Shown here in pieces: positions 5,408 to 12,879 of a stretch of 15,730 nt of DNA. The stretch is from a bacterium (lineage in GTDB: Bacteria; Patescibacteriota; Minisyncoccia; UBA6257; GWB1-50-10). The stretch is taken from contig JAKAGX010000015.1 of the NCBI GenBank assembly GCA_021825465.1, positions 1 through 15,730 on the forward strand, in the 5' to 3' direction. The notes under the pieces are model-generated. The model was given only the letters and a program-made list of their open reading frames with translations. It was not told the DNA's origin and did no database searches. The translations under genes were made by a program, and so were the position numbers. Position 1 is the stretch's first letter, and each line of letters begins with the position of its first letter.

Positions 5408-6370
5408 ATGTACGACTTGGTAATAATCGGAGGCGGCCCCGGCGGAGTTGCGGCCGGCGTCTATGCCGCGCGGAAGAAAATAAAGACAGTTCTTATAACC
5501 GATACATTCGGCGGGCAGTCGCTTGTTTCGAATGAGATCGGCAACTGGATCGGAGATGTGCAGATCTCCGGGTTCGATTTGGCCGAGCGGCTCGAGAAGC
5601 ATTTGAAGTCGCATCCCGATATCGAGATCGACGAAGGCGATTTGGTCGCCGAGGTCCTCCGGGGCACCGGCGGCGCCCCGGAGGCTGCGCCATTCACGGT
5701 GAAGACCAAGAACGGCAAAACGTTCGAAACGAAAACCATTCTCCTCACGTGCGGCAGCTCGCGGCGAAAGCTCGGCGTTCCCGGCGAAAAAGAATACGAG
5801 GGTCACGGCGTGGTGTATTGCTCGACGTGCGACGCGCCGCTTTTCAACGGCAAAGATATCGTGGTCGTCGGCGGCGGAAATTCTGCTTTGGAAGGAGTCG
5901 CTGATTCGATCCCGTACGCGAAGTCGATAACTCTTATGGTCCGAAGCAACGTTTTGAGGGGCGATCCGGTGACGCAAGACGAGATCAAGGCGAACCCCAA
6001 AGTAAAGACTCTGTTTCAAAGCGAAGTGCAGGAAGTTTTCGGAGACGGCAAAATGGTGCAAGGCGTACGGTATTTGGACAAGGCATCGAATGAAATAAAG
6101 ACACTTCCGGTGCAAGGCGTGTTCATCGAGATCGGAAGCGTTCCAAATTGCGAACTCGTGCGGAATATGGTTGCGATCGATGCAATGAACGAGATCGTCG
6201 TCGACCATAAAACCCAGAAAACCAGCGTGCCGGGCATATGGGCGGCGGGGGATGTAACGGATGTTCTCTACAAGCAAAACAATATTTCGGTTGGCGATGC
6301 GGTAAAAGCCGTGCTCAATATCTACGACTATTTGCGCGGGGTGGATAGAACCGCAACGGAAAGCAGATAA
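5408..6370 (+). CDS. Thioredoxin reductase-like flavoprotein (AhpF-like features)
   Basis: A 320-residue FAD/NAD(P)-binding disulfide reductase. Visible: FAD-binding GGGPGG (residues 8-13), the redox-active CSTC (138-141) in YCSTCDAPLF, nucleotide-binding GGGNSA (155-160), and AAGDVTD (279-285), the C-terminal FAD motif. Length is normal for low-Mr thioredoxin reductase. The HRRxxxR motif that binds the NADPH 2'-phosphate in classical enzymes is VRSNVLR here (178-184), and CDAPLF and GVFIEIGSVPN are closer to AhpF, so NADH or another donor is possible. Residues about 84-93 are encoded by a 29-bp palindrome (5656-5684) and look like an extra loop. It would supply electrons to thioredoxin-like partners; none is adjacent except the exported DsbA-like protein, which is across the membrane. 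Confidence 0.92.
   Translation: MYDLVIIGGGPGGVAAGVYAARKKIKTVLITDTFGGQSLVSNEIGNWIGDVQISGFDLAERLEKHLKSHPDIEIDEGDLVAEVLRGTGGAPEAAPFTVKTKNGKTFETKTILLTCGSSRRKLGVPGEKEYEGHGVVYCSTCDAPLFNGKDIVVVGGGNSALEGVADSIPYAKSITLMVRSNVLRGDPVTQDEIKANPKVKTLFQSEVQEVFGDGKMVQGVRYLDKASNEIKTLPVQGVFIEIGSVPNCELVRNMVAIDAMNEIVVDHKTQKTSVPGIWAAGDVTDVLYKQNNISVGDAVKAVLNIYDYLRGVDRTATESR
5656..5684 (+). repeat. In-frame 29-bp palindrome inside the thioredoxin reductase gene
   Basis: CCTCCGGGGC (5656-5665) pairs perfectly with GCCCCGGAGG (5675-5684) around a 9-nt loop ACCGGCGGC. It encodes LRGTGGAPEA-type residues in a loop before a beta strand. The same arm and loop sizes and a nearly identical core recur at 11925-11953 in an unrelated gene, one frame over. 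Confidence 0.75.
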
Positions 6371-6427
6371 CAGATATTGAATAATGCTTCTAACCTTTCA
6401 TATCCAGTATCTAATATCCGTTGATTT

Positions 6428-6436
6428 TGCTATAAT
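6428..6436 (+). promoter_or_regulatory. Extended -10 promoter (cupredoxin gene)
   Basis: TGC-TATAAT (6428-6436). Start would be near 6443, giving a leader of about 34 nt, unlike the leaderless neighbours. AAAGG at 6454-6458 is too far (18 nt) from the ATG to be a good ribosome site. The stretch 6371-6427 holds AT-rich sequence with no recognised feature. Confidence 0.6.
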
Positions 6437-6476
6437 AAAAGCAACAAGAAAGCAAAGGTCGTGATTTTAAACATCG

Positions 6477-7055
6477 ATGGATAATAAAAAACAAATCTAC
6501 GCGTGGATCATCGTCGGCGTCATTGTCGCCTTGGTCGTAATATACTTTGCCGTAAAAGGCGGAGGGATCGTTCCATCCGGCAATCAATCCGGCCAAACGT
6601 CCGGAATGCAGACGGCATCGGGAACGGTTGCTGCGCCGGGAGCAAGCCCGGTAACGAACAATGGTGAAGTGCTTGCGCCGTCCGGTCAAGTCGCGAATAA
6701 CGCTGCAGTGCCGGGTTCCGAGACTGCTCCTTCGCAATCTGCGCCGGTTGCCTCGAGTTCCATCCCTGCAAGCGCCATCAAGCTGAACGTTTCGACGGCT
6801 GGAGGATTCGTTCCTTCGACCTTCACGGTGAAGGCCGGTGCGGCGGTGACCTTGTCACTTACGGCAACTGACGATCAAACGCACGTGTTGCGGTTCGATG
6901 ATTCATCGCTTCAAGCCGTTGCGATCGGCATTGGTCCGGGGATGACGCGCGTCATCACGTTCAATGCGCCGACCACGGCGGGCACGTATTCGTTCCACGA
7001 TGATGTTCCGGGCCACACGGCTGCCGGCGTCGTCGGAAAAATGATCGTGCAATAG
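6477..7055 (+). CDS. Membrane-anchored cupredoxin-fold protein with degenerate copper site
   Basis: A 192-residue protein: a short charged start, a membrane anchor at about 8-26, a long Ser/Ala/Gly/Pro linker (about 28-97), and a single cupredoxin-like domain (about 98-192). The domain has FVPSTFTVKAGAAVTLSL and ends GTYSFHDDVPGHTAAGVVGKMIV. Related domains end C-x4-H-x4-M; here the Cys position is Asp175, His180 is kept, and the Met position is Val185. His136 may be the other His ligand. A classical type 1 copper site is therefore unlikely; it may be structural or bind metal differently. It should face outside the cell. It follows the reductase and has its own promoter and a terminator 20 nt after the stop. 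Confidence 0.85.
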   Translation: MDNKKQIYAWIIVGVIVALVVIYFAVKGGGIVPSGNQSGQTSGMQTASGTVAAPGASPVTNNGEVLAPSGQVANNAAVPGSETAPSQSAPVASSSIPASAIKLNVSTAGGFVPSTFTVKAGAAVTLSLTATDDQTHVLRFDDSSLQAVAIGIGPGMTRVITFNAPTTAGTYSFHDDVPGHTAAGVVGKMIVQ

Positions 7056-7075
7056 GAGGGGGATACAACTGAAGA

Positions 7076-7106
7076 AAAAACAGTCCGAAGTCCTCGGGCT
7101 GTTTTT
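7076..7106 (+). terminator. Intrinsic terminator
   Basis: AAAAACAGTCCGA (7076-7088) pairs with TCGGGCTGTTTTT (7094-7106), one G-T wobble, 5-nt loop, closing T-run. It ends the cupredoxin gene. Confidence 0.88.
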
Positions 7107-7108
7107 AA

Positions 7109-7143
7109 TTCCAAAATCCAAATGACAAATGACAAACGCCAAA
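7109..7143. repeat. Degenerate 7-bp-period repeat, intergenic copy
   Basis: Five units: CCAAAAT, CCAAATG, ACAAATG, ACAAACG, CCAAAGC. The same type of repeat lies inside the giant repeat gene at 11291-11318. The rest of the gap up to 7205 holds nothing I recognise. Confidence 0.7.
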
Positions 7144-7205
7144 GCTCTTGGGGGATAAGGAATTGTCTGTTGAGTCCATTATGCCACGCTATTACTATTT
7201 ATTTC

Positions 7206-7214
7206 TGGTATAAT
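7206..7214 (+). promoter_or_regulatory. Extended -10 promoter of the giant repeat protein gene
   Basis: TGG-TATAAT (7206-7214), 7 nt before the ATG at 7222, so the mRNA should be leaderless or carry one extra base. No good -35 box. Confidence 0.65.
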
Positions 7215-7221
7215 TATCTAA

Positions 7222-10200
7222 ATGCCAAAAAGGAGATACCTTTTTCTGATCTTGGCGGCGGTGTTTCTATTGACGCCCGCTTTTTTTGCGCTTGCCCAGT
7301 TTGTCGGGCCGGGATCGACGCCGCCGGCCGGTGGCGGAACGCTCCAAGTTGATACGAATTACAACGTCGGGTTGGGTACGTCGAGTGCGTCGATTACGCC
7401 ATCCGGCGGCATTTCGTTCGGCAGGCTCTTCACCATTTCTTCTTCATCAAATCCGGGTTTCTCGCTCCTTACCGGCACCAATCGGTATGCGTGGTATGCC
7501 GATACGGCGTCAGGAACGCTGAGCCTAGCCGGTTCCACCAATGGGAGCGGGGGAAACAGGGTTTTCCAAATCACGCCGGGCGGCACGGTGTATGGCTACG
7601 ACTACCACAGCATCAGCAACCAAAACTACTACGTCGATCCGGGGATGAGTTTGATGCCATATTCAGCGATCTTCGCCGGAAATGTTGGCGTCGGAACGAC
7701 AGCACCAATGGGAAGATTGGATCTTGAGACTCCCGGAGGTACAACGAGTACGTCCATCATAATGGGGGCGAACGGATCTCCTAGCTATGGCAAGTACAGC
7801 ATCATCAGAACAGATAATGCTAACGGCACTGGTTATGCAACCTATGACGACAGGTATGCTGGTTCGAATACAACTTGGCAGAGGGGTGATACCGGTTTAG
7901 GCACAGTTTATCTTATGAACCTTAGCGGTTCCCAACCGAATGGTTCGGTTCTCAGTTTGTATGATGGATCAAATAACGTGAAGGTGAGTTTAAACACGGG
8001 AGGTAATTCGTATTTCAATGGCGGCAACGTCGGCATTGGGACGACGACGCCGCAAACGAGCTTGGATGTGAACGGTGGCGGTAATTGGCATCCGGTAAAC
8101 ATTGAAAGCATCAACTCGACCGGCGTTGGCATAGCCTTACTGCCTAATGCTGCTTACCCTGGCTACTTACTATGGGGGGGTAATTCTAGTCCATATACTA
8201 ACTTGTTCCAAATTTCGCAGCTTACCGATGCAACACACGCCACGGCACGCCTCACTGTCAATGTCAGCACCGGCAACGTCGGCATCGGAACAACAAGCCC
8301 CTCGACTGCGGGTCTCGTCCTTCAGACGAATGTGAGCGGGGTTGGTTTGGATATGACGGGGAACCGTATCGCGAATCTTGGGGTACCGGTGAACCCGAAC
8401 GATGCGGCGACAAAGAATTATGTCGACAGCGCGTATGCTCCCGGCGGATCGTCCGGCAACGTCGGCGGCACCGGCACCTCCGGCTACATTCCGAAGTGGA
8501 CAGGTACTTCGACGATTGCGAATTCCGTCGTCTATCAGTCGGGAAGCAATATTGGCATCGGGACGACGAGTCCAGGAGCAACGCTGGAAGTTTACAATTC
8601 GACTGCGAATATTCCATCAGCTTATGTTAGTGGTGACTTTGCGGGACAGGTTGATGCAGCACAATTTATTGTAAGGGGTAAAACAGATACGAACATGCAG
8701 TTGGAGCTTGGATACAACACGACAAATCACTACGGCTCCATCAATGCCATTTGGCAAACGCATTCTCAAAGTCCGTTAGTATTGAATCCAGGGGGTGGTG
8801 CTGTCGGCATCGGGACCACAACCCCGACGACAGCTGGTCTCGTGGTTTCGACGAATGTAAGTACAGTTGGTATTGATGTCCAGAACAACCGGGTTATCAA
8901 TGTTGGTACGCCGATCAATGCGAACGACGCCGCGACGAAATCGTATGTGGATTCCGCGATTACGTCAGGCGTGAGCGGTGGTATAACGGGTACCACGAAT
9001 TACATCGCGAAGTTCACCAGTGCGAATGCGGTGGGGAATTCTCTGGTCTACGACAATGGGACAAATGTCGGCATCGGGACGGCGAGTCCGGGGGCAAAAC
9101 TGGAAGTTCAAGGGTCCGTTTATGTAAATCACGATGGTGGGTATGGATTTATTGCGGATTCCGGCCAAAAGCGCGTCGGCTTAATGAAGTATGTTGGTAT
9201 AGAAGGTTCGCTGGTTCATAACAATGCCATCCCGTTGAGATTTGGGATGGTCAACAATACCGATATTACGGCTGTCACGAGTACCAATGGGAATGATTCC
9301 AACTTCACAACCCAGATGATAATTTCTACAGCTGGGTATGTTGGTATTAACACTGTTTCGCCCGGCACAAATCTCGACGTGAACGGAAACGCTCAGTCTT
9401 CTATCTACTACGATCGTGACAACACCAACTACTATATGGATCTCGCGGCAAACACGATGCCGTACTCCATTGTGACAGCCGGAGCTGTTGGTATCGGGAC
9501 GACGGCGCCGAGCAGTCTATTGACTGTATCGGGTGCAGATAGTGGGACTGGTGTTGGTGCTGGCAGTTTTGTGCAGGTTGTGAATACAAATCAAAGTACT
9601 AGCACTAAAGCTGGTATAAAGTTTACTGCAGAATCTTCCAAGGGTTCTGGGTTAAGTCTGATTTACAGTCAACTAGTAAATGTTTCTAATGGTGCCTCTA
9701 CGCTAAATTTTGCTTCTTATAATGGATCTTGGACTGACCCTGCGATGACAATTTATGGCAGTAATGTCGGAATTGGGACAACTGGACCGAATAACACTTT
9801 GACGCTGGGTAATTCCGCGAGCCCTGCCTGGGCGAGTGCTTATAAAGTAGTTGATCTTTATGGTTATGGAGCCATCATGGGTAGCTCTAATGGAACAGGC
9901 TGGTCTGGGACAGGATATGGGCAATCGGGATGGGCGAATAACACATACTTCAACGGCTCCCAATCAATTGCGGTGGGGGCCGGAGCGGCAAGCAGTATTT
10001 TGCAGGGGACCGGCCAAATTGATTTCTCGGTTGCCCCCGCCGTCTCCGCAGGCTCTGCCCAGACTTTTACATCAGCAATGCACATAGCAAACAACGGTAA
10101 CGTCGGTATTGGAACTAATGGTCCAACGACCGCCGGCCTAGTCGTTACAACAAACGTCTCGACCGTCGGCATTGACGTGAATAACAACCGTATCCAAAAT

Positions 10201-11427
10201 GTCGGCACGCCGGTGAACGCAGCGGATGCTGCGACAAAGAACTATGTTGATTCCGCGATCGTAACGGGCGTGAGTGGGGGTGTCTCAGGAACTGCGGGGT
10301 ATGTTGCAAAGTTCACGGGCACGAACTCGGTCGGGAACTCGGCAATCTACCAGTCGGGAAGCAATATTGGTATCGGAACGACGAATCCTGGACAAGTATT
10401 GACGGTTTCGCCGAATTCTGCCATGACATTCACGCTGGGCGGATTACCCACCCCCGCTTTAGGTGTCGGAGCGTATGGAGCCAACCCATCAAATGGGATT
10501 GGCTTCTTTGTTCAGGATACTACCACTGGCTACACCGGCTGGATTGGCGCTATCAGGAGTGGCAATGAGAATTGTGGTGGGTGGGGATGTAAGACATTGC
10601 GGTTCGAGGTGCCCAATGGAAGTGGTGCCGTTCTCGATGCCATAAATATCCTCGGTGGTAATGGTTATGTCGGCGTTAACACTACTTCTCCGGCGACGAA
10701 CCTCGATGTGAACGGGAACATCAATGTCGGTTCCGTCCTCTATGATCGTGCGAACACCAACTACTATCTGAACCCCTCCGGAAACATCATGCCCTACGCC
10801 TTGAATACCGGCGGCGGCATCAATATCGGCGGCGGAGGGACCTTCAGCGGAGCGCTTGCGGTGAACGGAGCAAGCGTCACCCTCTCGAGCGCAACCCAGC
10901 TCGTCATCAACTCAACTTCCTCATCGGCGATCCAGATGAATCAAGGAAGCATCACCGGCGTCTACAAGCTTTCGGTGAACACCGTCGACCCGGTCTATAA
11001 CATCGGCCATGTGAACTATGCGACGTACGCGCCGGACATCATCGGCATTAAAACAGAGGTGTTTGGGAAAGTAACCTTAACAAATGCCGGGGTTCAAAGC
11101 TCCCCAACGTTGTACAGCGCCGCTCTTAATATTAGGAGCGCGCCAAAAGGAAGCGATCTCTGGCTTTTCTGGCAGACGATCAACGAGGGGAAGGACATGA
11201 AGGATATCAGCGTATACTTGACCCCAGACTTTGCGGGACAGGCCTGGTATACTCTTGAGCCGGCCAAGAAGGAAATAGTCATTTATGCAATTCCAAATGA
11301 CAAATTCCAAATACCAAATACTAGCTACGAAGTCAGCTATCACTTGGTGGCGCCGCGGTATGACTCGGAGAAGTGGACGAACTATGCGCCCGCCGGCGAG
11401 CAGGGGACGGCGCTGCCACTGAAATAG
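7222..11427 (+). CDS. Giant secreted repeat protein with GIGTT motifs and tail-fibre-like modules
   Basis: 1401 residues. A signal peptide (MPKRRYLFLILAAVF...FFALAQ, about 1-26) is followed by an extended repeat region. GIGTT-type motifs occur near residues 49, 154, 269, 352, 443, 528, 616, 706, 755, 848, 960, 1048 and 1149, mostly 83-115 apart. Three larger modules carry DAATKxYVDSA (394, 569, 1002), and YDRxNTNYY occurs at 730 and 1174, with a variant near 126. These are typical of phage tail-fibre-like and bacterial surface fibres and probably form a beta-rich trimeric stalk. A non-repetitive C-terminal domain (about 1240-1401, with SDLWLFWQ and SYHLVAPRYDSEKW) follows; no S74 chaperone domain, LPXTG or anchor is seen. 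Two small DNA repeats lie in the C-terminal domain. The next gene starts one base after the stop. Likely surface or attachment role. Confidence 0.87.
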   Translation: MPKRRYLFLILAAVFLLTPAFFALAQFVGPGSTPPAGGGTLQVDTNYNVGLGTSSASITPSGGISFGRLFTISSSSNPGFSLLTGTNRYAWYADTASGTLSLAGSTNGSGGNRVFQITPGGTVYGYDYHSISNQNYYVDPGMSLMPYSAIFAGNVGVGTTAPMGRLDLETPGGTTSTSIIMGANGSPSYGKYSIIRTDNANGTGYATYDDRYAGSNTTWQRGDTGLGTVYLMNLSGSQPNGSVLSLYDGSNNVKVSLNTGGNSYFNGGNVGIGTTTPQTSLDVNGGGNWHPVNIESINSTGVGIALLPNAAYPGYLLWGGNSSPYTNLFQISQLTDATHATARLTVNVSTGNVGIGTTSPSTAGLVLQTNVSGVGLDMTGNRIANLGVPVNPNDAATKNYVDSAYAPGGSSGNVGGTGTSGYIPKWTGTSTIANSVVYQSGSNIGIGTTSPGATLEVYNSTANIPSAYVSGDFAGQVDAAQFIVRGKTDTNMQLELGYNTTNHYGSINAIWQTHSQSPLVLNPGGGAVGIGTTTPTTAGLVVSTNVSTVGIDVQNNRVINVGTPINANDAATKSYVDSAITSGVSGGITGTTNYIAKFTSANAVGNSLVYDNGTNVGIGTASPGAKLEVQGSVYVNHDGGYGFIADSGQKRVGLMKYVGIEGSLVHNNAIPLRFGMVNNTDITAVTSTNGNDSNFTTQMIISTAGYVGINTVSPGTNLDVNGNAQSSIYYDRDNTNYYMDLAANTMPYSIVTAGAVGIGTTAPSSLLTVSGADSGTGVGAGSFVQVVNTNQSTSTKAGIKFTAESSKGSGLSLIYSQLVNVSNGASTLNFASYNGSWTDPAMTIYGSNVGIGTTGPNNTLTLGNSASPAWASAYKVVDLYGYGAIMGSSNGTGWSGTGYGQSGWANNTYFNGSQSIAVGAGAASSILQGTGQIDFSVAPAVSAGSAQTFTSAMHIANNGNVGIGTNGPTTAGLVVTTNVSTVGIDVNNNRIQNVGTPVNAADAATKNYVDSAIVTGVSGGVSGTAGYVAKFTGTNSVGNSAIYQSGSNIGIGTTNPGQVLTVSPNSAMTFTLGGLPTPALGVGAYGANPSNGIGFFVQDTTTGYTGWIGAIRSGNENCGGWGCKTLRFEVPNGSGAVLDAINILGGNGYVGVNTTSPATNLDVNGNINVGSVLYDRANTNYYLNPSGNIMPYALNTGGGINIGGGGTFSGALAVNGASVTLSSATQLVINSTSSSAIQMNQGSITGVYKLSVNTVDPVYNIGHVNYATYAPDIIGIKTEVFGKVTLTNAGVQSSPTLYSAALNIRSAPKGSDLWLFWQTINEGKDMKDISVYLTPDFAGQAWYTLEPAKKEIVIYAIPNDKFQIPNTSYEVSYHLVAPRYDSEKWTNYAPAGEQGTALPLK
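8275..8592 (+). repeat. Large module 1 of the giant protein
   Basis: Residues 352-457: GIGTT motif, AGLVLQTNVS, NRIANLGVPVNPNDAATKNYVDSA, a Gly-rich stretch, YIPKWTGTST, then a second GIGTT motif. It is longer and more diverged than modules 2 and 3. Confidence 0.85.
8800..9108 (+). repeat. Large module 2 of the giant protein
   Basis: Residues 527-629: the same order as module 1, with TNVSTVGIDVQNNR, DAATKSYVDSA, YIAKFTSANAVGNS and two GIGT motifs. Most similar to module 3. Confidence 0.85.
10099..10407 (+). repeat. Large module 3 of the giant protein
   Basis: Residues 960-1062: TNVSTVGIDVNNNR, DAATKNYVDSA, GYVAKFTGTNSVGNS. A close relative of module 2 over about 100 residues, about 1300 bp away, suggesting a fairly recent duplication. 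Confidence 0.85.
11121..11140 (+). repeat. TAATATTA-centred palindrome, in-coding copy
   Basis: CGCTCTTAAT (11121-11130) pairs with ATTAGGAGCG (11131-11140), with one T-G pair. It encodes ALNIRS inside the C-terminal domain of the giant protein. It matches the core of the perfect 26-bp palindromes at 13274 and 14076. Confidence 0.75.
11289..11320 (+). repeat. Degenerate 7-bp-period repeat, in-coding copy
   Basis: Units TCCAAAT, GACAAAT, TCCAAAT, ACCAAAT (11292-11319). It encodes IPNDKFQIPNT, a polar stretch between the strands EIVIYA and YEVSYHLVAPR of the giant protein. Same repeat type as at 7109-7143. Confidence 0.65.
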
Positions 11428-11428
11428 A

Positions 11429-12775
11429 ATGAAGCAACATCGAAGATCCAGGGGAAAGAGATGGAAGTTCGAGGATTGGGGGAAGCCGAAACATAAGATC
11501 GAGAACTGGGGGAAAAAAGTTTTTGACCGGAAAACGAAGAACCTGTTTTCCGGCGTCGGCATCGCTGCCGTCACAGCCATCGCCGTTATCGGCCTCTCGG
11601 CTGCCATTCTCATTCTTGCGCGGTTCGTGAAGCAGGCGATCGAGGTGAAAATAACCGAAAACCTCTCGACCAATTTGCAACAGATCAATCAAGCTACGCA
11701 GCCGACTCAGCCCGCGCCGCAGCCGACATTCACCGTGCCGGTTGCTCAACCGTCGGCGCCGGCCCCATCTCCGCAAGTTGCTCCGACCCTTCCGACTTAT
11801 ACTTCCATCGTTTTCTTCTCCGGCGTGGGGTGGCTTAATACCGCTTCGACAACCGCGTATCGCGACAACAACGAAGCAGCGATGATGTTCCCGCCGAAAT
11901 TCTTGTGGCAGCCCGCCGCGGGTTCCCTCGGGGCACCGGAGGCGCCCCGTGGGCCCGCGGGAGTCACCACGAAAGTCATCCAATCCGGCGACACCTACAA
12001 AGTTCTCGTCTATGCTCCCGACGGATCGGAGATTTTAAGTGCCACGAATACGCCCATCGTTTCGAACTATCCCGGCCCAGTCGGCATCGGTGGAACCGCG
12101 GATGATTTTCTCGTCGTCTACGGAAGTTATTGGGGTGCCGGCGCGCGGATCGTGAAGACGAACGGATCGTGGCAGATCCAAGATCTCTCGCCGTTCTTCG
12201 GCATTCGCCAAATGAACGGCGGCTTTCAACCCGAGATCATCGAGGTAAGCGGGATCTGGTATGTTTGGAGCGCTACCACCGGCAACCCGAAACTTATCAA
12301 GCTTTTCACGAACGGTACCGGCCAGATCCAGGGGGCGGTCGATTTGAGCCAGAATATTTTCACGCATGGCGAAAGGTCCGCCGAGTTCAGCGTTGCAAAT
12401 ACTTCGCCAGCCCCAACGTTGCTTGCCAAGGTCGTCGGTGCATCGAGTACCATTTCTTATTACCAGTTCACCGATCTTGGATTTGATAGATCGCAGCCGC
12501 TCGAGATCGACTCGGTAAACCTAAATGGATTCCCGATAAAAATAAGCCAAGCCGTCATATCGGAGCTCGGATTGTCTTCCGGAGCCGGGGATGTTTCCTT
12601 TTATCTTTCGAACGATGGTGTGAATTGGACTGCCGCAACGCCCGGTAACAAGGTTTCGTTTTCTACTCCGACCAATCAAATCTTTTGGCGCATCCTTTTT
12701 AATCCTTCCGGCGATCCGTACTCCTCGCCGTTTCTCACCAAGGTTCGAGTAGAGTACAGCGGCACGTTATTTTGA
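11429..12775 (+). CDS. Membrane-anchored extracellular protein, partner of the giant repeat protein
   Basis: 448 residues. A very basic start (MKQHRRSRGKRWKFEDWGK) is cytoplasmic; a membrane helix lies at about 41-66. A Gln/Pro/Ala linker (about 88-122) leads to an extracellular domain of about 320 residues rich in beta strands, with WY/VW pairs that resemble propeller blades (ARIVKTNGSWQIQDLSPFF, IIEVSGIWYVWSATTGNPK). It closes with a jelly-roll-like end: YLSNDGVNWTAATPGNKVSFSTPTNQIFWRILF and KVRVEYSG, a pattern common at the ends of secreted bacterial proteins. I do not recognise a named family. Its ATG is one base after the giant gene's stop, so the two are almost surely co-transcribed and may form one surface assembly. 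Residues about 166-176 are encoded by a palindrome also found in the thioredoxin reductase gene. Confidence 0.82.
   Translation: MKQHRRSRGKRWKFEDWGKPKHKIENWGKKVFDRKTKNLFSGVGIAAVTAIAVIGLSAAILILARFVKQAIEVKITENLSTNLQQINQATQPTQPAPQPTFTVPVAQPSAPAPSPQVAPTLPTYTSIVFFSGVGWLNTASTTAYRDNNEAAMMFPPKFLWQPAAGSLGAPEAPRGPAGVTTKVIQSGDTYKVLVYAPDGSEILSATNTPIVSNYPGPVGIGGTADDFLVVYGSYWGAGARIVKTNGSWQIQDLSPFFGIRQMNGGFQPEIIEVSGIWYVWSATTGNPKLIKLFTNGTGQIQGAVDLSQNIFTHGERSAEFSVANTSPAPTLLAKVVGASSTISYYQFTDLGFDRSQPLEIDSVNLNGFPIKISQAVISELGLSSGAGDVSFYLSNDGVNWTAATPGNKVSFSTPTNQIFWRILFNPSGDPYSSPFLTKVRVEYSGTLF
11925..11953 (+). repeat. In-frame 29-bp palindrome inside the 448-residue protein gene
   Basis: CCCTCGGGGC (11925-11934) pairs with GCCCCGTGGG (11944-11953), one T-T mismatch, around the 9-nt loop ACCGGAGGC. 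Arm and loop lengths equal those at 5656-5684, and 20 of the central 21 bases match. It is translated one frame over, giving LGAPEAPRG. Confidence 0.75.
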
Positions 12776-12805
12776 TGCGTCGAGAGACTGTATACACCTC
12801 CCTTT

Positions 12806-12814
12806 TGTTATAAT
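12806..12814 (+). promoter_or_regulatory. Extended -10 promoter of the TrpR-like regulator gene
   Basis: TGT-TATAAT (12806-12814). Start near 12821 gives a leader of about 59 nt, one of only two clear leaders in the window. Confidence 0.65.
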
Positions 12815-12844
12815 AACCATAACCAGGAACAGTAAAAGTGCTTA

Positions 12845-12878
12845 TCCCTCACCGCTCTTAATATAAAGAGCATAGGGA
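12845..12878 (+). promoter_or_regulatory. Leader hairpin just before the regulator start codon (diverged palindrome copy)
   Basis: GCTCTT (12854-12859) pairs with AAGAGC (12866-12871), extended across an internal loop by TCCCT (12845-12849) with AGGGA (12874-12878). The AGGG just before the ATG at 12880 is thus paired, so the hairpin could hide the start. CACCGCTCTTAATAT is a diverged form of the 26-bp palindrome family. Confidence 0.5.
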
Positions 12879-12879
12879 A

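Noticed and set aside
5225..6277. Long 350-residue open frame on the minus strand
   Set aside because: It lies antisense to the thioredoxin reductase, whose plus-strand frame has every family motif. The minus product is His/Arg-rich without a recognisable domain: a codon-bias shadow.
6461..6484. Seven-codon GTG leader frame (MILNIDG) overlapping the cupredoxin start
   Set aside because: The AAAGG before it is only 2 nt away and nothing shows attenuation; too short to support.
7222..11427. Prophage tail-fibre gene
   Set aside because: The modules resemble tail fibres, but there is a signal peptide and no phage structural, integrase or lysis gene nearby, so a cellular surface protein fits better.
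11333..11983. Minus-strand frames of about 200 residues
   Set aside because: Shadows of the giant gene's end and the 448-residue protein gene; the product is Arg/Gly-rich with no domain.
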